From Promethearchaeota archaeon (GTDB lineage: Archaea > Asgardarchaeota > Lokiarchaeia > Sigyniarchaeales > Promethearchaeaceae): 6,437 nucleotides of DNA. Each line of letters opens with the position of its first letter. Position 1 is the first letter of the stretch. Below are positions 1-6,326 of the stretch, piece by piece. The position numbers and the translations under genes are program-made. Location of the stretch: the NCBI GenBank assembly GCA_014729055.1, contig WJKO01000348.1, positions 1-6,437 on the forward strand, written 5' to 3'. Below the pieces are notes generated by a model. It ran no database searches, was not told the origin of the DNA, and was given only the letters and a program-made list of their open reading frames with translations.

Positions 1-1620
1 GAATTTGGAGAGTTTTCCAAAACTAAAAATATAGCTGGGTTATCGGTAAATCCATTTTCAAATGTAAATTATATCGGTAAGATCTGTTATAAAAAAGTCC
101 ACGGACAGTGGATTCCACATTTGGTAACTTATTCAGTAGATAATCTAAGTTATGCAGAGCGTTCGGTAGCAAGTCTATCAGATACAATTTTTATTGAAGC
201 CGAACCAGAATATAGAATAATCACTCCGTTAAGCGGTAGATCTGTAATTAATTTGTCACGGTTTCGGTATTGCCGGATTTGCGGAGGACAAATTTCTAAT
301 ACCTCGGGCGAAATCCAAGGGATGGCAGAATCGGTTTGTTCCGTATGTAAGCTAAAAATTCAAAAACAATATATGAAATGTCCGTTTTATTCAAGGAATC
401 AATTAGATCTAATAAACCCGCTGTTTTGCTATGACTTATGTTGCCTTAATTCTGAGGCTACACAAGATAAATTGGAGATTTCTATTGGTAAAAAAATGAA
501 TGAGTGCGGTTCTGAATCTCTATGGGCTCAATGTCATGAGGATTTTATAATAATTATAGGTCTCATTGGCGTAGCAGTGAATACTATGACCCCGATTTTC
601 AGGTTTGCTTTATTATGTGTTCCGAGAAAGTCAGCGTTGGCTGCTATGTTAAAGTGTGGAATTCAGTATTATATTATTATAGGACTTAATTTCAAATTTA
701 GTAGTGGTCTTTCCTCGCCAATGGCATTGAATATTATAGATAGGTTATTTGCTGAGGTTTCTAGAGAGATTAATCTCTTTAGGAAAGTCATATTTTTTTC
801 AGGATATTTTGATGGCGGGAATCTTGAAGTTGGCGATCCAATCTCGGTAGATACTTTAAATGAATCTGCTTTGAGTCATAATACCAATAATAACAATAAT
901 TTTGATAATCTGAGAGTTAATAATGCGAGTAATTCGAGTATCAAGAATGCCAACAATACGAATATCAATAATATTAATAATATCAATAGCAATAGAGATG
1001 TTCTGAAAAACGCATTGAACTTGTATTGGTTTCAAGATAATGAATTCGATGATAGTAAAGATCAAGGAGCTCAGATTCAAGATATAGCAGATATAGCAGC
1101 CCATTCTCAATTAATGGAATATATGACAATAGATGAATCATCCCAAAACTTCTACGCTGCTATTCAAACGAGAATTAGAGACATGCGGAATGATTATACG
1201 GATTCATTCGATAAAGAAATAGGATCTCACACAATCGACGTTTCTAGTGATGATATGATGAAAAATATGGAGCGGGACATAATGGAACAAATTGGAATTA
1301 TTAAATTTGGTTGCTTAAAATCATATTATTCAGTTCCAGAGGATCTATCTCTGGATTCTTGTATTTTCTTTGGTGAACTATTCGATGAAGATCTGTCTTA
1401 TGACTATAATAATCAATTAAACGGATTTTCTATCTCCAATTTAGCAGCGGATTTTATGGGTTCAATTGGTAACATGCTTTTCTTCGGATGTAAAAATACG
1501 GAAGAATGGTCCCAAAATGCCAGCGCTGAGGAAGAAGAATTAGGGGTCATTAAGAAGAACCAAAATAATCAAATAATATGTATTTTTGATCATGAATTAG
1601 TCGGAAGGTGCTTTTTGTGA
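1..1620 (+). CDS. Cysteine-rich DUF2797-like protein with Asn-rich C-terminal extension (5' partial)
   Basis: The reading frame is open from the first base and already looks like folded protein before the first possible start (TTG at 121), so the true start lies left of the window. Numbering from the first codon, 539 residues are visible. Residues ~75-240 carry a CxxC pair (C91, C94), a second pair (C113, C116), further cysteines (C127, C143, C147, C148, C169) and a WAQCHEDF segment (C178, H179) followed by a hydrophobic strand and a Val/Thr turn. From memory this order (PLxGxSV, CxxCG, CxxC, C-H-E-D before a strand) resembles DUF2797, a family of unknown function. The family's KVGxTR-like motif and its following QGA motif are not preserved. 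Residues 294-331 are Asn-rich and the remainder is acidic, without a recognised domain. Its stop overlaps the cas1 start by 4 nt (GTGA), implying co-translation with the cas genes. The coding call is firm; the family assignment is tentative. A divergent zinc-ribbon Cas protein is the main alternative. Confidence 0.5.
   Translation, partial: EFGEFSKTKNIAGLSVNPFSNVNYIGKICYKKVHGQWIPHLVTYSVDNLSYAERSVASLSDTIFIEAEPEYRIITPLSGRSVINLSRFRYCRICGGQISNTSGEIQGMAESVCSVCKLKIQKQYMKCPFYSRNQLDLINPLFCYDLCCLNSEATQDKLEISIGKKMNECGSESLWAQCHEDFIIIIGLIGVAVNTMTPIFRFALLCVPRKSALAAMLKCGIQYYIIIGLNFKFSSGLSSPMALNIIDRLFAEVSREINLFRKVIFFSGYFDGGNLEVGDPISVDTLNESALSHNTNNNNNFDNLRVNNASNSSIKNANNTNINNINNINSNRDVLKNALNLYWFQDNEFDDSKDQGAQIQDIADIAAHSQLMEYMTIDESSQNFYAAIQTRIRDMRNDYTDSFDKEIGSHTIDVSSDDMMKNMERDIMEQIGIIKFGCLKSYYSVPEDLSLDSCIFFGELFDEDLSYDYNNQLNGFSISNLAADFMGSIGNMLFFGCKNTEEWSQNASAEEEELGVIKKNQNNQIICIFDHELVGRCFL
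880..993 (+). repeat. AAT/Asn-rich low-complexity tract inside gene 1
   Basis: This in-frame run is dominated by AAT/AAC codons, encoding Asn-rich sequence with NIN and NNI units (residues 294-331 counted from the first base). It contains imperfect direct repeats of AATATYAATAAT near 961-987. It looks like a disordered linker or an expanded codon repeat between the cysteine-rich domain and the acidic C-terminal part. The frame stays open throughout. Confidence 0.75.
1603..1610 (+). promoter_or_regulatory. Ribosome binding site that decides the cas1 start
   Basis: GGAAGGTG closely matches the archaeal anti-Shine-Dalgarno partner GGAGGTGA and ends 6 nt before the GTG at 1617. This favours 1617 over the in-frame GTG at 1608, which lies inside the motif itself. 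It sits in the last codons of gene 1, so cas1 translation is probably coupled to that gene. Confidence 0.6.
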
Positions 1621-2678
1621 TATTATATGTGCAAAGTCCTGGGACTACTCTCGGGAAAAGTTCTGAGACTATCAAAGTGATTAAATCGGGAGCAAAACCG
1701 AGACGTTTCTCAATTCGTGATATAGAAGGCGTCATAATCTCTACAAAGGTTCATGTATCTTATGATGCTCTAATGTTACTTTCGGAATATTCTATCCCAG
1801 TAATTTATCAGAAAGGTCATAAAATATTATCATATTCGGTTCCGTATGCAAACCATGGATTTGTCTTAACACGTAGAGAGCAGATGAATGCCTATAACGA
1901 TTCAAGGGGTGGTCATATCGCTCAAAGAATAGTAATGGGTGCGATAGATAACAAAATTCGTCTGCTTAAATATACTGCAAAAAATAGGCGTTCCTATAAG
2001 CCGCAAGAAGCGAAATACTTGGTAAAGGTGGCCGGTATATTAGAAAAGAAATATAAAGAAGCGGAACAAATACAAATTCCAAGGAAATCAACATTTACAA
2101 AACCAAGCATTCCTAAACCCGTGGAAAAGATAAGGAATAAACTAATGGGTATAGAAGGCTCAGCGGCTCGAGAATATTTTCACGCATTTAGAACATTATT
2201 TCCTAAAAAATTTAACTTTGTAGGAAGAAACCGACGCCCCCCTAAAGATCCAATAAATAGTCTACTATCATTTGGTTATACGCTTTTACAAGGACCAGTT
2301 TTAAGCGGAATAGCAATCTGTGGTCTCGAACCTTATGCGGGATTTTTACATAGTGATCGCTCTGGAAAGCCGAGCTTAATTTTAGATTTAATTGAAGAAT
2401 TCAGACAACCAGTAATAGACAGGGTTATTTTACGCCTTATTGGATCTGGAGAAATTAAAAATACAGATTTTAGAAAGGAAGGTGCTTTTATAAAACTGAG
2501 CGATATTGCACGTTATAAATATATTAATGCGATTTTTAAAGAACTGGAGACCAAAGTTCAGAAAATAGATGGGAAAAAATTAGTGCTTCAACAGATCATA
2601 GTCCACCAAGCACGCAAATTTGTGAGATATCTGCAAGGACGTGAATCGGAATACACAACATATTGTTTTAATTGGTAA
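1617..2678 (+). CDS. cas1: CRISPR-associated endonuclease/integrase Cas1
   Basis: Cas1 is the metal-dependent integrase that, with Cas2, inserts new spacers at the leader end of CRISPR arrays. The 353-residue protein has the usual length and two-domain plan: an N-terminal beta domain opening with LYVQSPGTTLGK, and a helical catalytic domain. Active-site residues are visible in numbering from 1617: E180 in LMGIEGSAAREYF, H245 in GFLHSDRSGKPS, and D257/E260 in LDLIEEFR. The NRRPPKDPINSLLSFGY block is the conserved stretch found in archaeal Cas1. Start: GTG at 1617 is preferred because GGAAGGTG lies 6 nt upstream and the protein then begins MILYVQSPG as Cas1 proteins usually do; GTG at 1608 would add three residues. 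The start overlaps the upstream stop (GTGA), and cas2 follows after 32 nt. Nothing appears damaged, so it is expected to be active. Confidence 0.97.
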   Translation: MILYVQSPGTTLGKSSETIKVIKSGAKPRRFSIRDIEGVIISTKVHVSYDALMLLSEYSIPVIYQKGHKILSYSVPYANHGFVLTRREQMNAYNDSRGGHIAQRIVMGAIDNKIRLLKYTAKNRRSYKPQEAKYLVKVAGILEKKYKEAEQIQIPRKSTFTKPSIPKPVEKIRNKLMGIEGSAAREYFHAFRTLFPKKFNFVGRNRRPPKDPINSLLSFGYTLLQGPVLSGIAICGLEPYAGFLHSDRSGKPSLILDLIEEFRQPVIDRVILRLIGSGEIKNTDFRKEGAFIKLSDIARYKYINAIFKELETKVQKIDGKKLVLQQIIVHQARKFVRYLQGRESEYTTYCFNW

Positions 2679-2686
2679 AGTTTAAT
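2676..2686 (+). promoter_or_regulatory. Candidate BRE/TATA element ahead of cas2
   Basis: TAAAGTTTAAT begins on the cas1 stop codon. Its AT-rich core (2681-2686) is centred about 27 nt before the cas2 ATG, the spacing expected of an archaeal TATA box serving a leaderless transcript. The cas2 start has no clear ribosome binding site, which would fit. TAAAGTTTA recurs before cas4. This is inference from short motifs in AT-rich DNA. Confidence 0.25.
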
Positions 2687-2710
2687 GAAATAACAGGATT
2701 GATATGAGAA

Positions 2711-3583
2711 ATGGTATATTATTTGATCACTTACGATGTTTCGAGTGATTTTGACAAATATAGGAAAAAGATATCGGACATTCTAATAGACTATGGGTTA
2801 ATGCGTATCCAATATTCAGTATTTTTGGGAGATATAGGAACAAATGAAGCTCGTGAAATCGCGTCAAAAATAAATGATAGACTTAATTTGAAAATACCTA
2901 TCGATATTAGATTTTTTCAAATATGTAAAAGCTGTTTGGACAGTTCATTTATTATAACTCGTGATATTAAATCATCTGGATTAGTAGCAAGCAAAATGCG
3001 TAATGCGATTAATAAATATGTAAGTTATTTTTCTAGTCGTAAGAGAGAAACAAATATCAGCAAAGAAGGTTGGATAGAAGTCTATCAGAAGGAGGGAGTA
3101 GGTGTCGCGAAAAGGCGTAATTCTAAAAAGAAGAATATTAAAATTAAGAAAAATCCTAAAGATGTAGATCTTGATGAGGAAACTATAATTATTGATAGTA
3201 AAACATATGAAAAATTGAAATCAACTGGTGAAATCGAGGATTTTGATGAGTTTATAGGATTACCAGATCTCGAAGAATTTAAGAAAGATGTAGAAGAATA
3301 TGAAAAAGAAATGAGAAAGCTAGAAGGTAAGAATCATAAAAAGAATCATAACAAGAATCATCAACACAATCATAAACTGGAAAATAGGAAAGTCAAGAAT
3401 AAAGATGAAGCGAATAAGTTAATTACACATAGACAAAAAAGCCCGGTAAAACATGTAATAGAAGAAGAATCCACAGATGACATCAAGATTAAAAACCAAA
3501 AGAGAAAATCAGAAAAAACTACATTGCAAAAGGATAAAGAGCCACCGTCCTATATTGTTACAGATAAGGTTACATTCATTTAA
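2711..3583 (+). CDS. cas2: CRISPR-associated protein Cas2 with long charged C-terminal extension
   Basis: Cas2 is the small ferredoxin-fold dimer that bridges two Cas1 dimers in the spacer-integration complex. Residues 1-~95 are a full Cas2 core: YYLITYDVSSD with the conserved Asp at D9, then YGLMRIQYSVFLGDI, and the closing RFFQICKSC segment. Typical Cas2 proteins end near residue 85-110, but this one runs to 290. The extra ~195 residues contain a Lys/Arg-rich stretch (134-148), an acidic, probably helical segment (~151-205), an Asn/His/Lys-rich run (207-222) and a mixed-charge tail. I see no DEDDh exonuclease or other recognised domain there. The tail is most likely disordered and may bind DNA or a partner. 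The start is ATG 2711, 32 nt after cas1; it gives the expected MVYYLITYD N-terminus although no strong Shine-Dalgarno is present. No stop or frameshift separates core and tail. Confidence 0.93.
   Translation: MVYYLITYDVSSDFDKYRKKISDILIDYGLMRIQYSVFLGDIGTNEAREIASKINDRLNLKIPIDIRFFQICKSCLDSSFIITRDIKSSGLVASKMRNAINKYVSYFSSRKRETNISKEGWIEVYQKEGVGVAKRRNSKKKNIKIKKNPKDVDLDEETIIIDSKTYEKLKSTGEIEDFDEFIGLPDLEEFKKDVEEYEKEMRKLEGKNHKKNHNKNHQHNHKLENRKVKNKDEANKLITHRQKSPVKHVIEEESTDDIKIKNQKRKSEKTTLQKDKEPPSYIVTDKVTFI
3329..3376 (+). repeat. Asn/His/Lys low-complexity stretch in the Cas2 tail
   Basis: AAGAATCAT-type units repeat imperfectly and encode a run of KNH and HNH-like triplets at Cas2 residues 207-222. The histidine density could allow metal binding, but the stretch may equally be simple codon expansion in a disordered tail. 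Confidence 0.6.
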
Positions 3584-3616
3584 TATATCCGCGTGTAGCA
3601 CGATGTTATGAATAGC

Positions 3617-3627
3617 TAAAGTTTATA
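3617..3627 (+). promoter_or_regulatory. Candidate BRE/TATA element ahead of cas4
   Basis: TAAAGTTTATA lies in the 64-nt gap between cas2 and cas4, about 23 nt (core centre) upstream of the cas4 ATG. It shares nine bases, TAAAGTTTA, with the element before cas2. An internal archaeal promoter for cas4 and the nuclease gene is possible, but the motif is short and the DNA is AT-rich. Confidence 0.25.
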
Positions 3628-3647
3628 GTTCTGAATATGTGAGAATT

Positions 3648-4421
3648 ATGGGAAAAAAATTGAGTTCCAAAATAAATTATAATCAGTTAGAATGTGAAGA
3701 CACCGTTTTTATTACTGCTGAAGAAGTATCCCAGTATTTTTTCTGCAAGAGAAAGCCATATTTTAGATATCTTTACAAAAACCCAATCCCTCAGACCTAC
3801 CTTCAACAAATGGGAACTGATTTCCACAAAAAGCAAGTAGATCTGCGGAAACGACGCATAAAGTCAAAAAAAAGAAAAAAGAAATCTGAGATACCAGCAG
3901 TTGACTTTGAGAAGGTATATGAAAGTATGGGGGCGGTTGATTTACGTATTGTGGAAAATGATGATTTAGGTAAATCCAATTTAGATTTATCTAAACCCAT
4001 TCAGACTCAACACAGCCCAAACGAAGAAAAGTATTTTGACCTTTATTTATATGATTCCAGATTGCATTTGGGCGGTATTGTGGATTATATTGCATTTGAT
4101 GGGAATGAAGCGTGGCCAGTAGATTTTAAAACGGGACAAAAACCCCGGGATAAGATCAACGACCCTCATAAGTATCAGCTTGTAACACTGGCACTATTGA
4201 TTGATGCAAATTTTGATATTTTTGTCCAAAAAGCCCAGATTCATTATTTAATGTATAAAGAAACCCGCGAATTTTCGATTAAAATAGAAGATAGGCTTCG
4301 AGTTATTAAAGCAATAAGGGAAATAAGAGAGTCGATAATCAATGAGCAGATTCCTGAACCTACAAAGTTAAATCATGTGTGCAAATATTGTGAATGCTTC
4401 AATTTATGCCGGGGTGTGTGA
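3648..4421 (+). CDS. cas4: CRISPR-associated Cas4, Fe-S cluster RecB-type nuclease
   Basis: Cas4 is a PD-(D/E)xK exonuclease that trims prespacers and checks their PAM before Cas1-Cas2 integration. In the 257-residue protein (numbered from 3648), C33 in YFFCKRKPYF together with C245, C248 and C254 in VCKYCECFNLC form the four-cysteine [4Fe-4S] set. The nuclease motifs follow in order: H60 (MGTDFHKKQ), D146 (GGIVDYI), D159-x-K161 (VDFKTG) and Q177 (HKYQL). All are intact. It is somewhat longer than many Cas4 proteins, partly because of a Lys/Arg-rich loop (residues 66-79) after the His motif and a polar insertion near 100-130. The start is ATG 3648, preceded by GTGAG (3639-3643) as a ribosome binding site; an in-frame GTG at 3639 would add three residues. 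It sits 64 nt after cas2 and 7 nt before the nuclease gene. Confidence 0.93.
   Translation: MGKKLSSKINYNQLECEDTVFITAEEVSQYFFCKRKPYFRYLYKNPIPQTYLQQMGTDFHKKQVDLRKRRIKSKKRKKKSEIPAVDFEKVYESMGAVDLRIVENDDLGKSNLDLSKPIQTQHSPNEEKYFDLYLYDSRLHLGGIVDYIAFDGNEAWPVDFKTGQKPRDKINDPHKYQLVTLALLIDANFDIFVQKAQIHYLMYKETREFSIKIEDRLRVIKAIREIRESIINEQIPEPTKLNHVCKYCECFNLCRGV
4418..4421 (+). promoter_or_regulatory. Ribosome binding site for the beta-CASP nuclease gene
   Basis: GTGA, within GGGGTGTGTGAAG at the cas4 stop codon, lies 7 nt before ATG 4429. It favours that start over the in-frame ATG 4375 buried inside cas4, and suggests that translation is coupled to cas4. Confidence 0.45.
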
Positions 4422-4428
4422 AGTACTT

Positions 4429-6066
4429 ATGGACTATAATATCGAAGAGACTTTTCAAGACTCTCAACTTAGCACCTGTTACATCATTGATATAGACAAT
4501 AAGAATCTACTTGTCAATTTTAATGACGATACGGGAACACGTCGGCTAGTCTTATCTTTTTTAAATCAAGGAATTATACAGAAATTTCGTCAATGTATTC
4601 TTGACATTGATGATACCCGCAGTATAATTTTAAAAATTGAACAAAATCTTAGAACAATGGCTGATGAATTTATAAAGAATAGTGTGCGTTTAGATTGGAA
4701 TTTTCCAACCGAATCTAACTGGGATTATCGAGATATCAAAAATAGGGACTTTAAGAAAAACCACAAAGAAATGGGTATAATGGATATTCCTTCAGCCATG
4801 ATTTCTGGAAACATTGAACTAATACAAGTTAGTGACCTATCAACTTCTTCAGGATCTACAGAAAAATTCGGATACAAATCAAACGAAGAATTTGGAGATA
4901 TACTAACAGAACAATCCCGAAAACCATCAATAGGTATCCAATATATGATGAATCTATCACATTATGCCGATCGAGTAGAATTAGAGCACTTCATGCATAG
5001 ATATTTTTGTGCGATATATCCAGAAAAAATAACAAAATTAAAACAACCATTCAACAAAAGCGATATTCTGAAGCGAGGATATAATCCTACTGGTGTTTCC
5101 TTTCTATCTCATCCACATTCAGACCACTGCTATGGGTTTGTTAAAGAATGGTATCAGAAGGATACAGATCTCATGCGTTTTCCGGTTTTAACGAGAAAAA
5201 TTACTTTTGAATTAGCGAGTGAAAGATACTCATTGAATTTTTTTGAAAAACAAGTAACTGAATCAATTAATATATCATTGAGTGACGATAAAAAAACTCA
5301 AATTGGTGATAAACAAATGCTTCATTATCAAGTGATACCTTCTGGACATTGTATTGGTGCAAACGCTCTAATTACAACATTCAAAGAAGATCATGCTGCT
5401 AAACCATGCCATACTTTTGTTGCAGGAGAGTTTAGACCATATTCCTATCAATCAAAATATCTTGCAAAATTAGAGTTACTACAACCCAGAAAATGTATAA
5501 ATCTGGTAATCGATTCAACTTTCGGAGATCCGCGATACAGATTTCCACCAATAGACTTTGAGGCAAAACGACTAATTGATTGGATTGAAGATAATATCGA
5601 ATCACATCCATTAGCACTTTATGCTTATAACTATGGAAAAGCTCAAGATTTATCCCTTATACTACATTATTCAAAATTAGATAAGAAGATCCCCATTATT
5701 TTCTCTAAAAATACATGTCGAATTAATAATATTTGTTCTAAATATGGTTTCGATATGTCTGATCAATATGCAAAATCAGAAGCACGTAAGAAAAAGATCC
5801 AAAAAGAAAAACCATTCATCTTAATCGTCCCGAGATCCGAGAAAACATCAAGCCCTATTCAAAACCTCCGAAAAAAGCGAGAATTAATTGACGCGGAAAT
5901 CTCTGGATGGTGTGTTGATCCCAAATGGAGAGAAGAACATCCAGCTGATGCATACTTTACGATTTCCGGACATCCCGACTATGATACACTCAAAAAATTT
6001 ATCAAAGCATGTAAACCACGACATATTATTTCACAAAACGGTCAATCGATTTCCTTAGACCTATAA
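4429..6066 (+). CDS. Metallo-beta-lactamase/beta-CASP nuclease (SNM1 / ligase-associated exonuclease type) with extra N-terminal region
   Basis: This is a predicted metal-dependent nuclease; relatives process DNA ends (SNM1/Artemis, bacterial ligase-associated exonuclease) or RNA 3' ends (CPSF-type). Numbered from ATG 4429 (545 residues): motif 2 is HPHSDH at 228-233, motif 3 is H307 in PSGHCIGA, and the motif 4 position reads AGEFRPYS with E334 where GDF is usual. The beta-CASP part shows DSTFGDPRYRFPP (motif A, D362), GKAQ (403-406), a SGW segment, and SGHPDY with motif B H515 where SDHAD is usual. The motif C position reads QNG (N537) instead of HG. DSTFG...YRFPP, GKAQ and SGW point to the DNA-acting ligase-associated/SNM1 side rather than CPSF. 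Those bacterial relatives have roughly 340 residues; the surplus here is residues 1-~180, which I do not recognise. It starts 7 nt after cas4, so a role in CRISPR adaptation is inferred. An RNA-processing role cannot be excluded. Confidence 0.85.
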   Translation: MDYNIEETFQDSQLSTCYIIDIDNKNLLVNFNDDTGTRRLVLSFLNQGIIQKFRQCILDIDDTRSIILKIEQNLRTMADEFIKNSVRLDWNFPTESNWDYRDIKNRDFKKNHKEMGIMDIPSAMISGNIELIQVSDLSTSSGSTEKFGYKSNEEFGDILTEQSRKPSIGIQYMMNLSHYADRVELEHFMHRYFCAIYPEKITKLKQPFNKSDILKRGYNPTGVSFLSHPHSDHCYGFVKEWYQKDTDLMRFPVLTRKITFELASERYSLNFFEKQVTESINISLSDDKKTQIGDKQMLHYQVIPSGHCIGANALITTFKEDHAAKPCHTFVAGEFRPYSYQSKYLAKLELLQPRKCINLVIDSTFGDPRYRFPPIDFEAKRLIDWIEDNIESHPLALYAYNYGKAQDLSLILHYSKLDKKIPIIFSKNTCRINNICSKYGFDMSDQYAKSEARKKKIQKEKPFILIVPRSEKTSSPIQNLRKKRELIDAEISGWCVDPKWREEHPADAYFTISGHPDYDTLKKFIKACKPRHIISQNGQSISLDL

Positions 6067-6091
6067 GTAAGTGAAGCGATGAACTATTAAG

Positions 6092-6097
6092 TTTTTT
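6092..6097 (+). terminator. Oligo-T terminator candidate for the cas operon
   Basis: A run of six T (AAGTTTTTTATAA) begins 25 nt after the last stop codon. Archaeal RNA polymerase can terminate at U-runs without a hairpin. A second T6 run lies at 6204-6209. Both are weak signals in AT-rich DNA. Confidence 0.35.
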
Positions 6098-6139
6098 ATA
6101 AATATCCCGAAAATAATGAATATATCTTTTCATATCTCT

Positions 6140-6146
6140 AAAAAAA
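6140..6146 (-). terminator. Oligo-T terminator candidate for a leftward CRISPR transcript
   Basis: Seven A on the plus strand are seven T on the minus strand, 180 nt beyond the last intact repeat. If the array is transcribed leftward, as its repeat orientation suggests, this is the first long T-run that transcript would meet. Confidence 0.3.
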
Positions 6147-6252
6147 GTAGTCGGATCCAAATTTTAAAGGGTTCGTCCGCAATTCATGGTCAAGTGCTAA
6201 TACTTTTTTCCTGAAAGGAATATCCCAAGCCATTCTCTGCTTTATCTCTGCT

Positions 6253-6289
6253 ACTGAATTGGTGTCAATTGTCTTATACAGTGTACAAC
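6253..6289 (-). repeat. Degenerate terminal CRISPR repeat (fossil)
   Basis: TGTACAAC at 6282-6289 is identical to the last eight bases of the intact repeats and lies exactly 74 nt before the same octamer in repeat 1 (6356-6363), which is itself 74 nt before that of repeat 2 (6430-6437). TCAATT at 6265-6270 matches the other end of the repeat if about nine internal bases were lost. The body is otherwise diverged. The interval 6290-6326 is 37 nt, the same length as the intact spacer. Confidence 0.5.
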
Positions 6290-6326
6290 TATTTATTCGG
6301 AATATTGTTATTCTTGATGATAGAAG

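Larger units (their letters stand above)
6067..6326. other. Non-coding spacer between the cas operon and the CRISPR array
   Basis: No convincing ORF or RNA gene is visible on either strand. The left part (6067-6250) holds only T- and A-runs that may end transcription from both sides. The right part (6253-6326) appears to be a decayed repeat plus one spacer-length interval. I read this region as the trailer side of the array rather than the leader. Confidence 0.55.

Noticed and set aside
121..123. TTG as the start of the first gene
   Set aside because: The frame is open back to base 1, the 40 residues before it look like real protein, and there is no ribosome binding site; the gene is 5' truncated instead.
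1081..1098. Tandem GATATAGCA duplication in gene 1
   Set aside because: Only two short units, in frame within coding sequence; too little to suggest a functional repeat.
856..1110. Minus-strand ORF of 84 codons
   Set aside because: An Ile-rich antisense reading of the AAT-rich tract, with no domain and no start signals.
1608..1610. GTG 1608 as the cas1 start
   Set aside because: It lies within the GGAAGGTG ribosome binding site that correctly positions GTG 1617.
2996..3583. Cas2-DEDDh exonuclease fusion
   Set aside because: No DEDDh motif series is visible in the tail, which is low-complexity and charged.
3803..4000. Minus-strand ORF opposite cas4
   Set aside because: Its Phe/Arg-rich sequence mirrors the Lys-rich Cas4 loop; it is a shadow of a well-supported gene.
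4375..4428. ATG 4375 as the start of the beta-CASP nuclease
   Set aside because: It lies inside the Fe-S cysteine region of cas4 and the extra residues are a frame-shifted reading of it; ATG 4429 has a GTGA site and a normal 7-nt gap.
5432..5617. Minus-strand ORF opposite the nuclease gene
   Set aside because: It lies wholly antisense to the conserved beta-CASP motifs and shows no features of its own.
6067..6326. CRISPR leader
   Set aside because: The repeat orientation and the decayed repeat at this end mark it as the trailer side.
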